Below the pieces are notes generated by a model. The model saw only the letters and a program-made list of their open reading frames with translations. It did no database searches and was not told the DNA's origin. From assembly GCF_004135605.1 (NCBI RefSeq), contig NZ_SDPT01000001.1:124001-188000 (forward strand): a DNA stretch of 64,000 nt, in the 5' to 3' direction. Below, in pieces: positions 1-8,807 of this stretch. The stretch is from Sphingomonas desiccabilis. Its GTDB lineage: Bacteria > Pseudomonadota > Alphaproteobacteria > Sphingomonadales > Sphingomonadaceae. A program made the translations under genes and the position numbers. Each line of letters begins with the position of its first letter. Position 1 is the first letter of the stretch.

Positions 1-1429
1 CGACGCGATACTGGTTCTCCAGCAGCTCGCCCACCGAACGCACGCGACGGTTGCCCAGGTTGTCGATGTCGTCGACTTCGCCCTTGCCGTCCTTCAGGTC
101 GACCAGCGTCTTGACGACCGCGAGGATGTCCTCGGTGCGGAGCGTCGTGACCGTGTCCTCGGCGTCGAGGTCGAGGCGCATGTTGAGCTTCACGCGGCCG
201 ACGGCCGACAGGTCGTAGCGCTCGGGATCGAAGAAAAGGCCGCCGAACAGCGACTCCGCGGTCTCCAGCGTCGGCGGCTCGCCGGGGCGCATCACGCGGT
301 AGATGTCGGACAGCGCCTGCTCGCGCTCCTCGGCCTTGTCGACCTTGAGCGTGTTGCGGATCCAGGCGCCGGTCGACACATGGTCGATGTCAAGCAGCTC
401 GATGCGGTCAATGCCGGCCTTGTCGAGCAACTCGAGGTTCTCGGCCGACACCTCGTCGCCCGCCTCGATGTAGATGCGGCCGGTGGTCTCGTCGATCAGG
501 TCATAGGCGCTGTAGCGGCCAAAGATCTCCTCGGTGGGGATCAGCAGGTCGGTCAGGCCGTCCTTGCCGGCCTTGTTGGCGGCACGCGGGCTGATCTTCT
601 GTCCGGCCGGGAAGATGACCTCGCCTGACTTCGCGTCAACAATGTCGAACGCCGGCTTCTGGCCGCGCCAGTTCTCGGCCGCATACGGAATCTGCCAGCC
701 ACCCTCGCCGCGCACGAAGGTGACGGTGTTGTAGAAGTGGTTGAGGATCTCTTCCGAGTTCAGGCCCAGCGCGTACAGCAGCGTCGTCACCGGCAGCTTG
801 CGCTTGCGGTCGATGCGGACGTTGACGATGTCCTTGGCGTCGAACTCGAAGTCCAGCCACGAGCCGCGATACGGGATCACGCGCGCGGCGAAGAGATACT
901 TGCCCGAGGCGTGGGTCTTGCCGCGGTCGTGATCGAACAGCACGCCCGGCGAACGGTGCATCTGCGAGACGATGACGCGCTCGGTGCCGTTGATGAAGAA
1001 GGTGCCGTTCTCGGTCATGAGCGGCATGTCGCCCATGTAAACGTCCTGCTCCTTGATATCGAGGACCGAACGGGCTTCCGTATCGGGATCGACCTCGAAC
1101 ACGATCAGGCGCAGCGTGACGCGCATCGGCGCCGCATAGGTGATGCCGCGCTGGCGGCACTCTTCGACGTCGAACTTCGGATCCTCGAGCTCGTAGGTCA
1201 CGAAGTCGAGTTCGGCGGTGCCGGCGAAGTCGCGGATCGGGAAGACGCTGCGCAGCGTCTTTTCCAGGCCCGAGACATAGCCCGTCGACGGATCGCTCCG
1301 CAGGAACTGTTCGTAGGATTCGCGCTGAACCTCGATCAGGTTCGGCATCTGCACCACTTCGTGGATGTCGCCGAACACCTTACGAATACGGCGCTTCGCG
1401 GTGCCGTTCTCGATTGCCTTGGTCGCCAT
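1..1429 (-). CDS. rpoB: RNA polymerase subunit beta (N-terminal part, runs off left edge)
   Basis: This is the beta subunit of RNA polymerase, which with beta' forms the catalytic core. Only about 476 N-terminal residues are in the window, against roughly 1,390 in alphaproteobacterial homologues. The protein starts [20 protein letters not shown]. At the window edge it reads [18 protein letters not shown], the conserved stretch just before the rifampicin-binding region, so that region lies outside. The start is the ATG at 1429, with a GGAG-like element in the upstream sequence. rplL would normally be the immediate upstream neighbour. Here an opposite-strand gene intervenes, and a convincing promoter lies about 190 bases upstream. 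Confidence 0.97.
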   Translation of the reverse strand, partial: MATKAIENGTAKRRIRKVFGDIHEVVQMPNLIEVQRESYEQFLRSDPSTGYVSGLEKTLRSVFPIRDFAGTAELDFVTYELEDPKFDVEECRQRGITYAAPMRVTLRLIVFEVDPDTEARSVLDIKEQDVYMGDMPLMTENGTFFINGTERVIVSQMHRSPGVLFDHDRGKTHASGKYLFAARVIPYRGSWLDFEFDAKDIVNVRIDRKRKLPVTTLLYALGLNSEEILNHFYNTVTFVRGEGGWQIPYAAENWRGQKPAFDIVDAKSGEVIFPAGQKISPRAANKAGKDGLTDLLIPTEEIFGRYSAYDLIDETTGRIYIEAGDEVSAENLELLDKAGIDRIELLDIDHVSTGAWIRNTLKVDKAEEREQALSDIYRVMRPGEPPTLETAESLFGGLFFDPERYDLSAVGRVKLNMRLDLDAEDTVTTLRTEDILAVVKTLVDLKDGKGEVDDIDNLGNRRVRSVGELLENQYRV

Positions 1430-1621
1430 GGGAGTAGGTCGCCTCGCTTGGTCAAATTTCGCGCCCGGGCTGGCCCGGGCAGATGCGCGAACGAGACGCG
1501 AAAAGCCGCGTCATCCCGAATGGGATCGCAGCTTCGGGGCGTCTCGAAAGACCTCGGCCGATCCATTCGTCCAATGCGTTGCGCGACGACGCATCATTTC
1601 CCGATCGTGAGGCAGAGCCGC

Positions 1622-1650
1622 GATATAGGGCACAGGTCGGAAACAGTCAA
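1622..1650 (-). promoter_or_regulatory. Putative sigma-70-type promoter for rpoB
   Basis: On the minus strand, TTGACT (1645-1650) and TATATC (1622-1627) are separated by exactly 17 bases. Both boxes are close to consensus, and the implied start, near 1615, gives an rpoB leader of about 185 nt. An independent promoter is needed here because the opposite-strand gene at 1794-3086 and the terminator behind rplL separate rpoB from the ribosomal protein genes. This is read by eye; there are no transcript data. Confidence 0.6.
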
Positions 1651-1793
1651 GGAAACGCGGCGCTTGCGCCGTCGACAGCCGGGTTGGACATGTGCCCGCC
1701 TTGGCTTCATCTCGCCTTGGGTTTGCCACGATCCGGCGCAGGAGGGGCGTGGGGTGCTGGCGGCCGGTGCCCGGATCGGCGTTGGCGAAGCGC

Positions 1794-3086
1794 ATGACCA
1801 TTCGCGCCCTTGCCGTACCCGCCGTTCTGTTCGTGCCCCTGGCTGCCGCCGCGCAGGAGGCGGTACCTAGCCAACTCCCCTGGACGCTGCCGCCGGGCAA
1901 CAGCGTGACGCCGCCGCAGGTCGTTCCCCCGGTTGCGCCAGAACCTACCCCCGAGGCAGCGCCCGCGCCGACTCCGGCGCCGCGCCGGACCGCGCGCCCG
2001 CAGCCGACCGCTGCCCCGGCCCCCACGCCGACCGCGACGCCGCGGCCGCGTCCGGTCGCCTCACCGGCACCCGAGGCAGTGCCGAGCGCCGAACCCACGC
2101 CCGCAGCCCTGCCGACGCCCGAAGCGGAGCCGGTGGTCGAGCCCGTGCCCGAACCGGCGCCCGAGCCGACCGCCGCACCCACGGACCTCCCGGCCATCCC
2201 GTCCGAGCCCGCAGCGGACTCGCGCAGTTCGCTGCCGTGGGTCCTGCTTGCCGCCGCACTCGTCGCCGCACTGGCCGCGCTGCTGTTCTGGCGCCGCCGC
2301 AAGCCGGAAGAAGCGGACGAGGCGGAGGCCGAGCCCGCTGCGGAGCCGACGCCGTCCGCGGCCCCGCTCGTCGAGGCAGCGCCGGAAGCCACCGTTCCGG
2401 CAGAGATTGCTGCCGCGCCCGCAGCGCCGACCTTCCTGAACCGCCCGGTACCGGCACCTGCGCCCGAACCGGCGGCGCCGAGCTTCCTCACCCGCCCGGT
2501 GCCCGAGCCCGAGGGACTGGTGGTCTCCACCGCCTTCCGCACGCCCCCTGCCGCACCCCCGGCAGCCACGCCGCCGGCCGCAGAGCGCGCGCCGCTGGAC
2601 TTCACGTTCCTGCCGATGGCGATGGGAACGGAAGGGGACAAGGCGGTCGTCCGCTTCGAACTCGGTGCCAGCAACCCGGCCGACATGGCGGTGGCGGAGC
2701 TGCGTTTCGCCGCCGGCCTGTTCGGCGCCAGCCCCCAGCAGGACGCCGAGATCGAGCGCTTCTTCGCTGAGATGCCGCAGCATGCGCAGCTGCAGCCGTT
2801 CGCCGTCGCGGCGGACGAGTCGCGCTCGATCGAGGCGACCGTGTCGCTTCCGCTTGCCAATCTGCCGGTGCTGAGCGCGGGCGAGCGTCGCTTCTTCGTG
2901 CCGGTGATGGCGATCGACGCCCGGTATCGCTGGGCCGACGGTCGCGAGGCACGTACGCGCGTCGCCTTCGTGGTCGGGCGGCAGATCCAGGGCAGCGACA
3001 AGCTCGCCCCCGTGTTCCTCGATCGCGGCGATCGGATGGTCGATCGGCTCGAGGCGCGGCTCCACGGCGAGGTCCGCCGCGACTGA
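1794..3086 (+). CDS. Proline-rich single-pass membrane protein of unknown function
   Basis: A 430-residue protein with a signal-like N-terminus (MTIRALAVPAVLFVPLAAAA). A long Pro/Ala/Glu-rich extracytoplasmic stretch follows (about residues 45-145), then one membrane helix near residues 150-168 (LPWVLLAAALVAALAALLFW) followed by RRRK. A second Pro/Ala-rich linker leads to a folded C-terminal domain of about 160 residues, probably cytoplasmic. No known domain is recognised; the C-terminal part reads like a beta-rich domain. The ATG at 1794 is chosen because it begins the hydrophobic leader; an upstream in-frame start would add a basic, non-conserved-looking stretch. The gene sits convergent to rplL and divergent from rpoB, splitting a normally contiguous operon. 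Base composition matches its neighbours, so recent transfer is not indicated. Confidence 0.75.
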   Translation: MTIRALAVPAVLFVPLAAAAQEAVPSQLPWTLPPGNSVTPPQVVPPVAPEPTPEAAPAPTPAPRRTARPQPTAAPAPTPTATPRPRPVASPAPEAVPSAEPTPAALPTPEAEPVVEPVPEPAPEPTAAPTDLPAIPSEPAADSRSSLPWVLLAAALVAALAALLFWRRRKPEEADEAEAEPAAEPTPSAAPLVEAAPEATVPAEIAAAPAAPTFLNRPVPAPAPEPAAPSFLTRPVPEPEGLVVSTAFRTPPAAPPAATPPAAERAPLDFTFLPMAMGTEGDKAVVRFELGASNPADMAVAELRFAAGLFGASPQQDAEIERFFAEMPQHAQLQPFAVAADESRSIEATVSLPLANLPVLSAGERRFFVPVMAIDARYRWADGREARTRVAFVVGRQIQGSDKLAPVFLDRGDRMVDRLEARLHGEVRRD

Positions 3087-3124
3087 GGCGGGCTGCGGAG
3101 GGGGCACTCTACTTTCCGCCCGCC

Positions 3125-3300
3125 GTCATGCTGACGAAGGTCAGCATCCAGACGCGCTCCGCTTCCGCATCTGGCGGAGCGGCAATGGATCCTGACTTTC
3201 GTCAGGATGACGAAGGGTAGGGGGCCGCGTCCGACTGCCGTCAGGATGACGAACAAGGCGGGGCCTGCGTCCGAATCCCGCCAGGAAGACGAAGGACCCG
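3125..3300. repeat. Cluster of degenerate palindromic repeats (GTCAGGATGACGAA type)
   Basis: The stretch between the proline-rich gene and rplL contains CGTCAGGATGACGAA at about 3200 and 3239 and a degenerate third copy (CGCCAGGAAGACGAA) near 3280, about 40 bases apart. The spacers also resemble each other, with GGGGCC and CGTCCGA in both. Inverted versions lie upstream: GTCATGCTGACGAAGGTCAG near 3125 and CCTGACTTTCGTCAGG near 3190. These look like REP-type intergenic repeats typical of sphingomonads. The rest of the 3087-3399 gap holds only the rplL terminator. Confidence 0.6.
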
Positions 3301-3326
3301 CCGCCGCCGACCTCCGCACACGCAAA

Positions 3327-3356
3327 AAGGGGCGGCTCCCGGTGGGAGCCGCCCCT
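3327..3356 (-). terminator. Rho-independent terminator after rplL (also readable on + strand)
   Basis: A 14-bp perfect stem (AAGGGGCGGCTCCC paired with GGGAGCCGCCCCTT) around a 3-base loop. On the minus strand it is followed by a T run, giving a standard terminator about 45 bases after the rplL stop. On the plus strand it is followed by CTCTTTG, so it may also end transcription of the convergent gene. Confidence 0.85.
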
Positions 3357-3399
3357 TCTCTTTGTCGGCAAGAGCCGTCCGGCCGAAGCCGGACAGAGC

Positions 3400-3780
3400 T
3401 TACTTGACTTCGACGGTGCCGCCGGCGCCTTCGATCTGGGCCTTGATCTTCTCGGCCTCGTCCTTGGCAACGCCTTCCTTGATCGGCTTCGGCGCGCCCT
3501 CGACGAGAGCCTTCGCCTCGGTCAGGCCCAGGCCGGTGATCGCGCGGACTTCCTTGATGACGTTGATCTTCTTGCCACCGTCGCCGGTGAGGATCACGTC
3601 GAACTCGGTCTTCTCTTCGACAGCAGCAGCGCCGCCAGCAGCGCCACCGGCAGCCGGAGCAGCCGCAACCGCAGCAGCGGCCGAAACGCCCCACTTCTCT
3701 TCGAGCAGCTTCGAGAGCTCAGCAGCCTCGAGGACGGTCAGTTCGCTCAGCTGGTCGACGATCGCGTTCAGGTCAGCCAT
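3400..3780 (-). CDS. rplL: 50S ribosomal protein L7/L12
   Basis: A 126-residue acidic, alanine-rich protein of normal length. It has an N-terminal dimerisation helix region ([20 protein letters not shown]), an Ala-rich hinge (about residues 34-55) and a C-terminal domain with [16 protein letters not shown] and GGTVEVK at the end. L7/L12 dimers form the ribosomal stalk on L10 and recruit translation GTPases. The gene lies 54 bases downstream of rplJ, as expected, and ends at a strong terminator instead of continuing into rpoB. Confidence 0.98.
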   Translation of the reverse strand: MADLNAIVDQLSELTVLEAAELSKLLEEKWGVSAAAAVAAAPAAGGAAGGAAAVEEKTEFDVILTGDGGKKINVIKEVRAITGLGLTEAKALVEGAPKPIKEGVAKDEAEKIKAQIEGAGGTVEVK

Positions 3781-3834
3781 GTGTAATCTCCAAAATCAGA
3801 TAGTTCGGGTTGATAGTCAGGGCAGGGGCGCCGA

Positions 3835-4356
3835 TCAGGCGGCCTCCTGTTCCTTCTCCGCATGCGCCGCAAGCACGCGGGCGATCTGCGCCGCCGGTGC
3901 CTGGGTGATGGTCGCGAGCTTGGTCGCAGGTGCCACGATGAGCCCCACGATCTTGGCACGCAGCTCGTCGAGCGACGGCAGTGCGGCAAGAGCCTTCACG
4001 CCTTCGGCATCGAGAAGCTGGCCGCCCATCGCCCCGCCGACGATCTCGAGCTTGTCCGTGGTCTTGGCGAAGTCGTTGACGACCCGGGCAGCAGCCACGG
4101 GATCGGCAGACGTCGCAAGCGCGGTCGGCCCGGTCAGCAGGTCGGCAATGACCGAATAGTCGGTGCCTTCCGCTGCGATCTTGGCAAGGCGGTTCTTCGC
4201 GACCTTGTAGCTGGCGCCGGCTTCGCGCATCTTCGTACGGAGCGCCGTCGACTGGGCGACGGTCATCCCGAGGTTGCGGGTGATGACCACCACGCCGACC
4301 TCGTTGAAGGTGCGGTTCAGCTCGGATACCAGCTCACTCTTTTGAGCGCGATCCAT
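3835..4356 (-). CDS. rplJ: 50S ribosomal protein L10
   Basis: A 173-residue protein starting MDRAQKSELVSELNRTFNEV, the typical start of alphaproteobacterial L10, and ending in the alanine-rich helix that binds L7/L12 dimers. The start is set at the ATG at 4356, which has a strong GAGGAGAA ribosome-binding site 5 bases upstream; longer in-frame versions lack similarity. It is the first gene of a two-gene rplJ-rplL unit. The upstream gene is not rplA but a divergently oriented L,D-transpeptidase gene, so rplJ must have its own promoter in the preceding 420 bases. Confidence 0.97.
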   Translation of the reverse strand: MDRAQKSELVSELNRTFNEVGVVVITRNLGMTVAQSTALRTKMREAGASYKVAKNRLAKIAAEGTDYSVIADLLTGPTALATSADPVAAARVVNDFAKTTDKLEIVGGAMGGQLLDAEGVKALAALPSLDELRAKIVGLIVAPATKLATITQAPAAQIARVLAAHAEKEQEAA

Positions 4357-4779
4357 GCCGTTCTCCTCACAATTGGGCGGTGCGCGAGGCACAGCCCGGT
4401 ACATGTCCCGGTGGCGAACCACCGGGGGCGACGTGTCCGAGGGGCATGGGCTCTGGTGCCAGCGGATCAACCCGATGGCGGACCGGGCGCTGCCGAAGCA
4501 GGTCGCCAGGAATAGAATCACCTTCCCCGTCTAGGCAGGACATTAAGCCGGAAGCCGGCCCCTGCTGTCTCGGACGGCGAGCCGGACGCGCACGCGCCCG
4601 GATCAGGTCGCGCCCATAGCAGATCGCGGGTCGGGCGCAAGGGGCACAACCGGAGTCCCGCAAAGAAACAGGAGCGGGTGCAGGGGCTTGTGCGGCGGGA
4701 TGCAGCCACGGAGCAGAAATGGTAAACAACCCGTTAATAGACGGCGCGTGGCCATCCCGGCTGCGCAGGGAGGCTGTTG
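4357..4779. promoter_or_regulatory. rplJ leader and divergent promoter region
   Basis: This 423-base gap separates rplJ (minus) from the L,D-transpeptidase gene (plus). On the rplJ transcript an 8-bp perfect hairpin with a TTCG loop (4407-4426) lies about 50 nt before the start codon. In many bacteria the rplJ leader folds to bind the L10-L7/L12 complex for autoregulation, so this may be that leader; I cannot confirm the kink-turn pattern by eye. For the plus-strand gene, TTAATA near 4733 is a possible -10 box. No clear -35 was seen for either direction. Confidence 0.3.
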
Positions 4780-5343
4780 ATGAGACTGTTTCGCTCGCTT
4801 GCGGGATCGATGCTGGCAGGCGCCGCGCTTGCGGCGGTGCCCGCGCAGGCCGCCCCGGCGCGGCCTGCGGTGGTGAGTGTCATGGAGACCAGCGGCGTCC
4901 TCCGCCCCGGCGAGTATCTCTGGGCGCCGGAGGGCGTGGCGCCCGGCAAGCTGTCGATCGTGGTCGATCTGCTGCGCGAGCGACTCTACGTCTATCGCGG
5001 CGGCGTGGAGATCGGGCGGACGCTGATCATTTACGGCGCGGACCACAAGCCGACGCCCACCGGCAGCTTCCCGATTCTGGAAAAGGATCGAGACCACATC
5101 TCGAACCTCTACAATGCGCCGATGCCGTACATGCTGCGGCTCACCTGGGGCGGTGTCGCCATCCACGGGTCGGGCGAGGACGTCGACAGCCGCTATGCGA
5201 CTCACGGCTGCATCGGGGTCCCCGACGAGTTTGCAGCGCTGCTGTTCGCCCAGGCGAGAAAGGGCGACTCCGTACTGGTGACGCGCGATTGGATGCCGGA
5301 GGTGTATGGTGCCGAGGGAGTGCAGGTCGCGTCCGCCGGCTAG
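4780..5343 (+). CDS. L,D-transpeptidase (YkuD family), secreted
   Basis: A 187-residue protein with a signal peptide (MRLFRSLAGSMLAGAALA, cleavage likely after AQA) and a single YkuD catalytic domain. The active-site block is HGSGEDVDSRYATHGCIGVP, with the family's HxxxxxxHGC(I/V) arrangement and Cys as the nucleophile. It should form 3-3 peptidoglycan cross-links or attach proteins to peptidoglycan in the periplasm. The ATG at 4780 is preferred because GGGAGG lies 6 bases upstream; a TTG directly before it would only add one residue. The gene lies between rplJ and a TonB receptor gene and ends in a shared bidirectional terminator. Confidence 0.9.
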   Translation: MRLFRSLAGSMLAGAALAAVPAQAAPARPAVVSVMETSGVLRPGEYLWAPEGVAPGKLSIVVDLLRERLYVYRGGVEIGRTLIIYGADHKPTPTGSFPILEKDRDHISNLYNAPMPYMLRLTWGGVAIHGSGEDVDSRYATHGCIGVPDEFAALLFAQARKGDSVLVTRDWMPEVYGAEGVQVASAG

Positions 5344-5375
5344 CGGCGGCTTTTTGCTAGGAAATCAAATCGCAA

Positions 5376-5414
5376 GAAAAAGCCGGCCGGACCGTGGGTC
5401 CGACCGGCTTTTTC
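5376..5414. terminator. Bidirectional terminator between L,D-transpeptidase and TonB receptor genes
   Basis: A near-perfect inverted repeat (GAAAAAGCCGG...CCGGCTTTTTC with an inner GGACC/GGTCC pair). A-rich and T-rich flanks on opposite sides make it a terminator for both convergent genes. Confidence 0.9.
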
Positions 5415-5433
5415 TAGTTCAAAGGCGCTTGGC

Positions 5434-8400
5434 TTACATCTTCACCGAGACGCCGACGTACATGAAGCGACCGACGTTGTCGTAGATCGCGTCCTCGCCG
5501 TTACCCAGCAGGCCATAGGGCGGCCGCTTGTCGGTGAGATTGTCGATGCCGCCATAGAGGCGGAACTGGTCGTTCACCTCTGCCGATGCCCGGATCGCGT
5601 GGTAGAACACGCGCGGATAATAGACCACGTCCGCATAGTTCGGGTCGAGCGCCGGGACGCCATAGGTGTCGTGCTGAGCTTCCCAATCGGTGATCGACTG
5701 ACGACCGATATAGCGCAGCTGGTACCCCAGGGTGACGTTCTTGTGGGTGTAGTCGGCCGACAAGTTGATGTTCCAGATCGGATCACCGAGTTCGCCCTTG
5801 ATCCGCTCCCGCTGTTCCGGATTGTCGAGGTACGGGAAATCGTTCCGCGTGCGCACCCAGGTACCGACGGCCCGGAGGGCGAGGCGATTGTCGGCGTCGA
5901 AGCGGTGGTTGTAGGCGATGTCCATGTCGATGCCGCGCGCTTCGAGTGCCGCGAAGTTCACCGTGCTCTGGAGCAGGGCGGTGGGTGCGAACTCGCCATT
6001 CGCCTGGCGCGGATTGATCAGGCCGCAGAACTGGTTCTCCAGCGAAGCCGCGTCATAGCACGCATCCAGGATGGTCTGCGCATCAACCGCGGCGATCACA
6101 TTGCTGATCTTGATGTCGTAATAGTCAGCGGTGATCGCCAGCCCAGGCAGGAACGATGGCTGGACGATGACGCCGTAGGTCCAGCTGCGCGAACGTTCCG
6201 CTTCCAGGTTCGGGTTGCCACCCGACAGGATCTCTGTGCTGCCCGCACGTGCCGCGTTGTTGACGAAGCCGGTCGGCACGCCCGCCGCGGCACAATTGGC
6301 GACGCGGCTCGGCCGACCCGTGTTGATGAAGTTCACGTCGCACGGATCGTTGAGCTGTGCGAAGTTCTGGGTCGGCGAGGAGTAGAGGTCCGATAGAGTC
6401 GGCGCGCGCACCGCCTTCGAGTAGTTCACGCGGAACTTGATGTCGCGCACCGGTGCATAGATACCGCCCACGTTGTAGGCCCAGACCGTCCCAGTCGCGC
6501 CCTTGTAGTCGGCGACGCGGACGGCACCGGTCGCGGTCAGTTCCTCTGCGAACGCCATGTCGCGCAGAACCGGCATCTCGATTTCGCCATAGGCTTCCTT
6601 CACCTCGAAGGACGGCGGGTTGAACGGCGGAATTGCGTTCAGGAAGGTCGCGCCGCTGCTCACGAGTTCGTCGTAGGCGTAGGATGCGGTTTCCCGCCGA
6701 TATTCCGCGCCCAGGGCAAAGCGCACCGGACCACCGGGCAGCTCGAAAAGCTGCGAGCTGTCGCCGACCACGTTCGCATTGACGTCGAACTCGGTCGCCT
6801 TGCCGGTACGGGTCGAGTTGGTGTTGATGTAGTTCAGTGCAGCCTGGCTCGGCGCACCTTCGCCAAGGACGTTGAGCGGCACGCAGTTCGGATCGGTGAT
6901 CGAAGCCTGGTTGATCCGGCAGACGATCTCGCCCGCACCATTCCGCACCGCGTCGACCGCGTTGTAGAAGTTCTGGTTGATGCGATTGTTGTAGAAGGTC
7001 GACCGGCTACGGAACTCGCCATAGTTGACCGAGAAGTCGTACTTCCAGTCCTCGTTGAACGTGCCTTCGGCGCCGACCACGATGCGGTAGGTGTCGCGAC
7101 GATCATATTCGTCACGCGTGCCAAAATCGTTGTTGTTCCGGTTCAGGCGGAAGAAGGTCGCACCTGCCGGCAGCATCGAGCGGATCGTCGCCGCTGCTCC
7201 GGGCTGCAGATAGGGGTTGTCGAGCGAGATCGGGATGCCGATCGACTGACGCGCAAAGCCCGAAGTCGCGGGGCGGAGGATGTCGTTGCCGTCTTCATCG
7301 GTATCCGCGACCAGGCCCTGCTCGCCGCCCTGTGCGAAGGTCGGCGTACCCTGGTTGAAGCTCTCGACTCGGACGAACTTGGCTTCGAAGAACGGCTTGA
7401 ATCCCTCGGACACGTCATAGTGGCCGAGCAGGTTGGCGACGTAGCGCTTCAACGACGGGTTGAGCGTGCCGCGGTCGTTCAGGATCGCGCCGTCACCGCC
7501 GTTGTTGTTGTTCGAGCCGGCGGGACGGAAGTCCTGGCCATAATTGTACTCGCGCAGCGACCCGTCGGTGTTGAAGCCGAACACGCGCGGATAGCCGTTC
7601 GGCAGGCATGCCATCGTCACGCCATTGCCGCACGTCCCGATGCCGGCGCCGCTGTAGGCGATGAAGTTGCCGCCGTTGTCGTAGCCGAAGCTGCGAACGC
7701 GGTTCAGATAGGTGCGGTTGGGGGTGTCGTTGTCGGCCGCCGGGCTGTCGACCAGCTGGAACTGGCGGCGGCCCGTAAAGGCGCCGGTGAGATCCGGCCG
7801 GTCGGTGTAGGTCAGCAGGTTCTGCCGGTTATACTCGAGCGCAAGCGCGATGTTGCCCCGGCCCTCGGCGAAGTTCTTTCCGAACGTGCCCGATACGCGA
7901 TAGGTGCCGCGGTCGCCCTCGTCACTGAGGCCGCCCTGTGCATTGAGCGTGACGCCATCGAAGTTCCGCTTGAGTACGAAATTGACCACGCCGGCCATCG
8001 CGTCGGAACCGTACACTGCGGAACTGCCGCCCGTGACCACGTCCACCCGATCGAGCAGGTCGGTCGGGATCGTGTTGGTGTCGACCAGGAAGTCGCCTTC
8101 CGATCCGGTAATGTGGCGGCGGCCGTTCACCAGCACGAGCGTGCGGGTAACGCCCAGACCGCGCAGGTCGAGGAAATTGACGCCGGACGTCCCGATGTAC
8201 TGCGTGGAGTTCGCCTGGCTGTAGGTTGAGCGCAGCGACGGCAGGTCGTTCAGGACGTCGCCTACCACGACCGCACCAGTGCGGGTGAGGTCTGCCGCGG
8301 ACACGCTGGTCACCGGGATCGGCGAATTCAGCGTCGGGCGCGAGATGCGCGAGCCGGTGACGACGACTTCACCACCGGTGTCCTCAAGCGCGGGAGCCGG

Positions 8401-8559
8401 AACCTCGGTCTGCGGGGCGCCGATCTGGTTCTGGTCGGTGGAGGCCGATTCCGCGTCGGCCGGGGTGGTGGTCTGCGCAGCGGCACCGCCGGCGAGAACC
8501 AATGCGATGGTGGAGGCCGTCAGTCCGAAGACTGCCTTCCGAACGAATACGCGTGTCAT
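5434..8559 (-). CDS. TonB-dependent outer-membrane receptor
   Basis: A 1,041-residue outer-membrane receptor that would import a large nutrient using TonB energy. It has a signal peptide (MTRVFVRKAVFGLTASTIAL... ending AAAQ) and a TonB-box-like GGEVVVTGSRI near residue 65. A plug domain follows with LVNGRRH and VDVVTGGSSAVYGSDAMAGV, then a long beta-barrel ending in aromatic FMYVGVSVKM, as outer-membrane proteins do. The start at 8559 is chosen for the signal peptide; the longer frame reads into the control region. No adjacent sugar or iron genes indicate the substrate; the Asn-rich barrel resembles the many sphingomonad receptors for oligosaccharides or plant compounds, so the ligand is unassigned. 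It interrupts the rplA-rplJ junction. Confidence 0.93.
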   Translation of the reverse strand: MTRVFVRKAVFGLTASTIALVLAGGAAAQTTTPADAESASTDQNQIGAPQTEVPAPALEDTGGEVVVTGSRISRPTLNSPIPVTSVSAADLTRTGAVVVGDVLNDLPSLRSTYSQANSTQYIGTSGVNFLDLRGLGVTRTLVLVNGRRHITGSEGDFLVDTNTIPTDLLDRVDVVTGGSSAVYGSDAMAGVVNFVLKRNFDGVTLNAQGGLSDEGDRGTYRVSGTFGKNFAEGRGNIALALEYNRQNLLTYTDRPDLTGAFTGRRQFQLVDSPAADNDTPNRTYLNRVRSFGYDNGGNFIAYSGAGIGTCGNGVTMACLPNGYPRVFGFNTDGSLREYNYGQDFRPAGSNNNNGGDGAILNDRGTLNPSLKRYVANLLGHYDVSEGFKPFFEAKFVRVESFNQGTPTFAQGGEQGLVADTDEDGNDILRPATSGFARQSIGIPISLDNPYLQPGAAATIRSMLPAGATFFRLNRNNNDFGTRDEYDRRDTYRIVVGAEGTFNEDWKYDFSVNYGEFRSRSTFYNNRINQNFYNAVDAVRNGAGEIVCRINQASITDPNCVPLNVLGEGAPSQAALNYINTNSTRTGKATEFDVNANVVGDSSQLFELPGGPVRFALGAEYRRETASYAYDELVSSGATFLNAIPPFNPPSFEVKEAYGEIEMPVLRDMAFAEELTATGAVRVADYKGATGTVWAYNVGGIYAPVRDIKFRVNYSKAVRAPTLSDLYSSPTQNFAQLNDPCDVNFINTGRPSRVANCAAAGVPTGFVNNAARAGSTEILSGGNPNLEAERSRSWTYGVIVQPSFLPGLAITADYYDIKISNVIAAVDAQTILDACYDAASLENQFCGLINPRQANGEFAPTALLQSTVNFAALEARGIDMDIAYNHRFDADNRLALRAVGTWVRTRNDFPYLDNPEQRERIKGELGDPIWNINLSADYTHKNVTLGYQLRYIGRQSITDWEAQHDTYGVPALDPNYADVVYYPRVFYHAIRASAEVNDQFRLYGGIDNLTDKRPPYGLLGNGEDAIYDNVGRFMYVGVSVKM

Positions 8560-8641
8560 CTGATACCCTCTGTCTACCCGGCTGCCCATTACTCGGCTGC
8601 GCCAGCTAGGCGTGAGACACCCCTCCGGATCAAAGAACAAC

Positions 8642-8694
8642 ATGCTGCGCAGCATTTTTGCGAAAACAGGCGATGTGTTGTGATCAGGCAACAC
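8642..8694. promoter_or_regulatory. Two palindromes upstream of the TonB receptor (possible operators)
   Basis: A perfect 14-base palindrome, ATGCTGCGCAGCAT (8642-8655), and an inverted repeat GTGTTG-8 bases-CAACAC (8675-8694) lie 80-135 bases upstream of the receptor start. The intervening and following sequence is AT-rich. Palindromes in front of sphingomonad TonB receptors often bind LacI/GntR-type regulators, but no regulator gene is adjacent, so the role is inferred. Confidence 0.4.
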
Positions 8695-8753
8695 TATGTA
8701 AACAAAGGTAAATAACGTGATGCTGCAGGGGCTGCCGGCATGCTGCACATACG

Positions 8754-8785
8754 AAAAAGGGCCGGGATCGCTCCCGGCCCTCTTC
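8754..8785 (-). terminator. Rho-independent terminator after rplA
   Basis: A 9-bp stem GGGCCGGGA/TCCCGGCCC with a 4-base loop (8759-8780), followed on the minus strand by TTTTTC. It ends the rplK-rplA transcript about 30 bases past the rplA stop. Confidence 0.88.
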
Positions 8786-8807
8786 GTTCCGTTCTGTCCC
8801 GAAGGGA

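Noticed and set aside
1511..3694. 727-codon minus-strand frame across the proline-rich gene and part of rplL
   Set aside because: It runs through the rplL terminator and the repeats; the plus-strand protein has a signal peptide and membrane helix and is the better reading.
8560..8748. 63-residue N-terminal extension of the TonB receptor
   Set aside because: The extension contains the palindromes and AT-rich control sequence; the shorter start gives a normal signal peptide.
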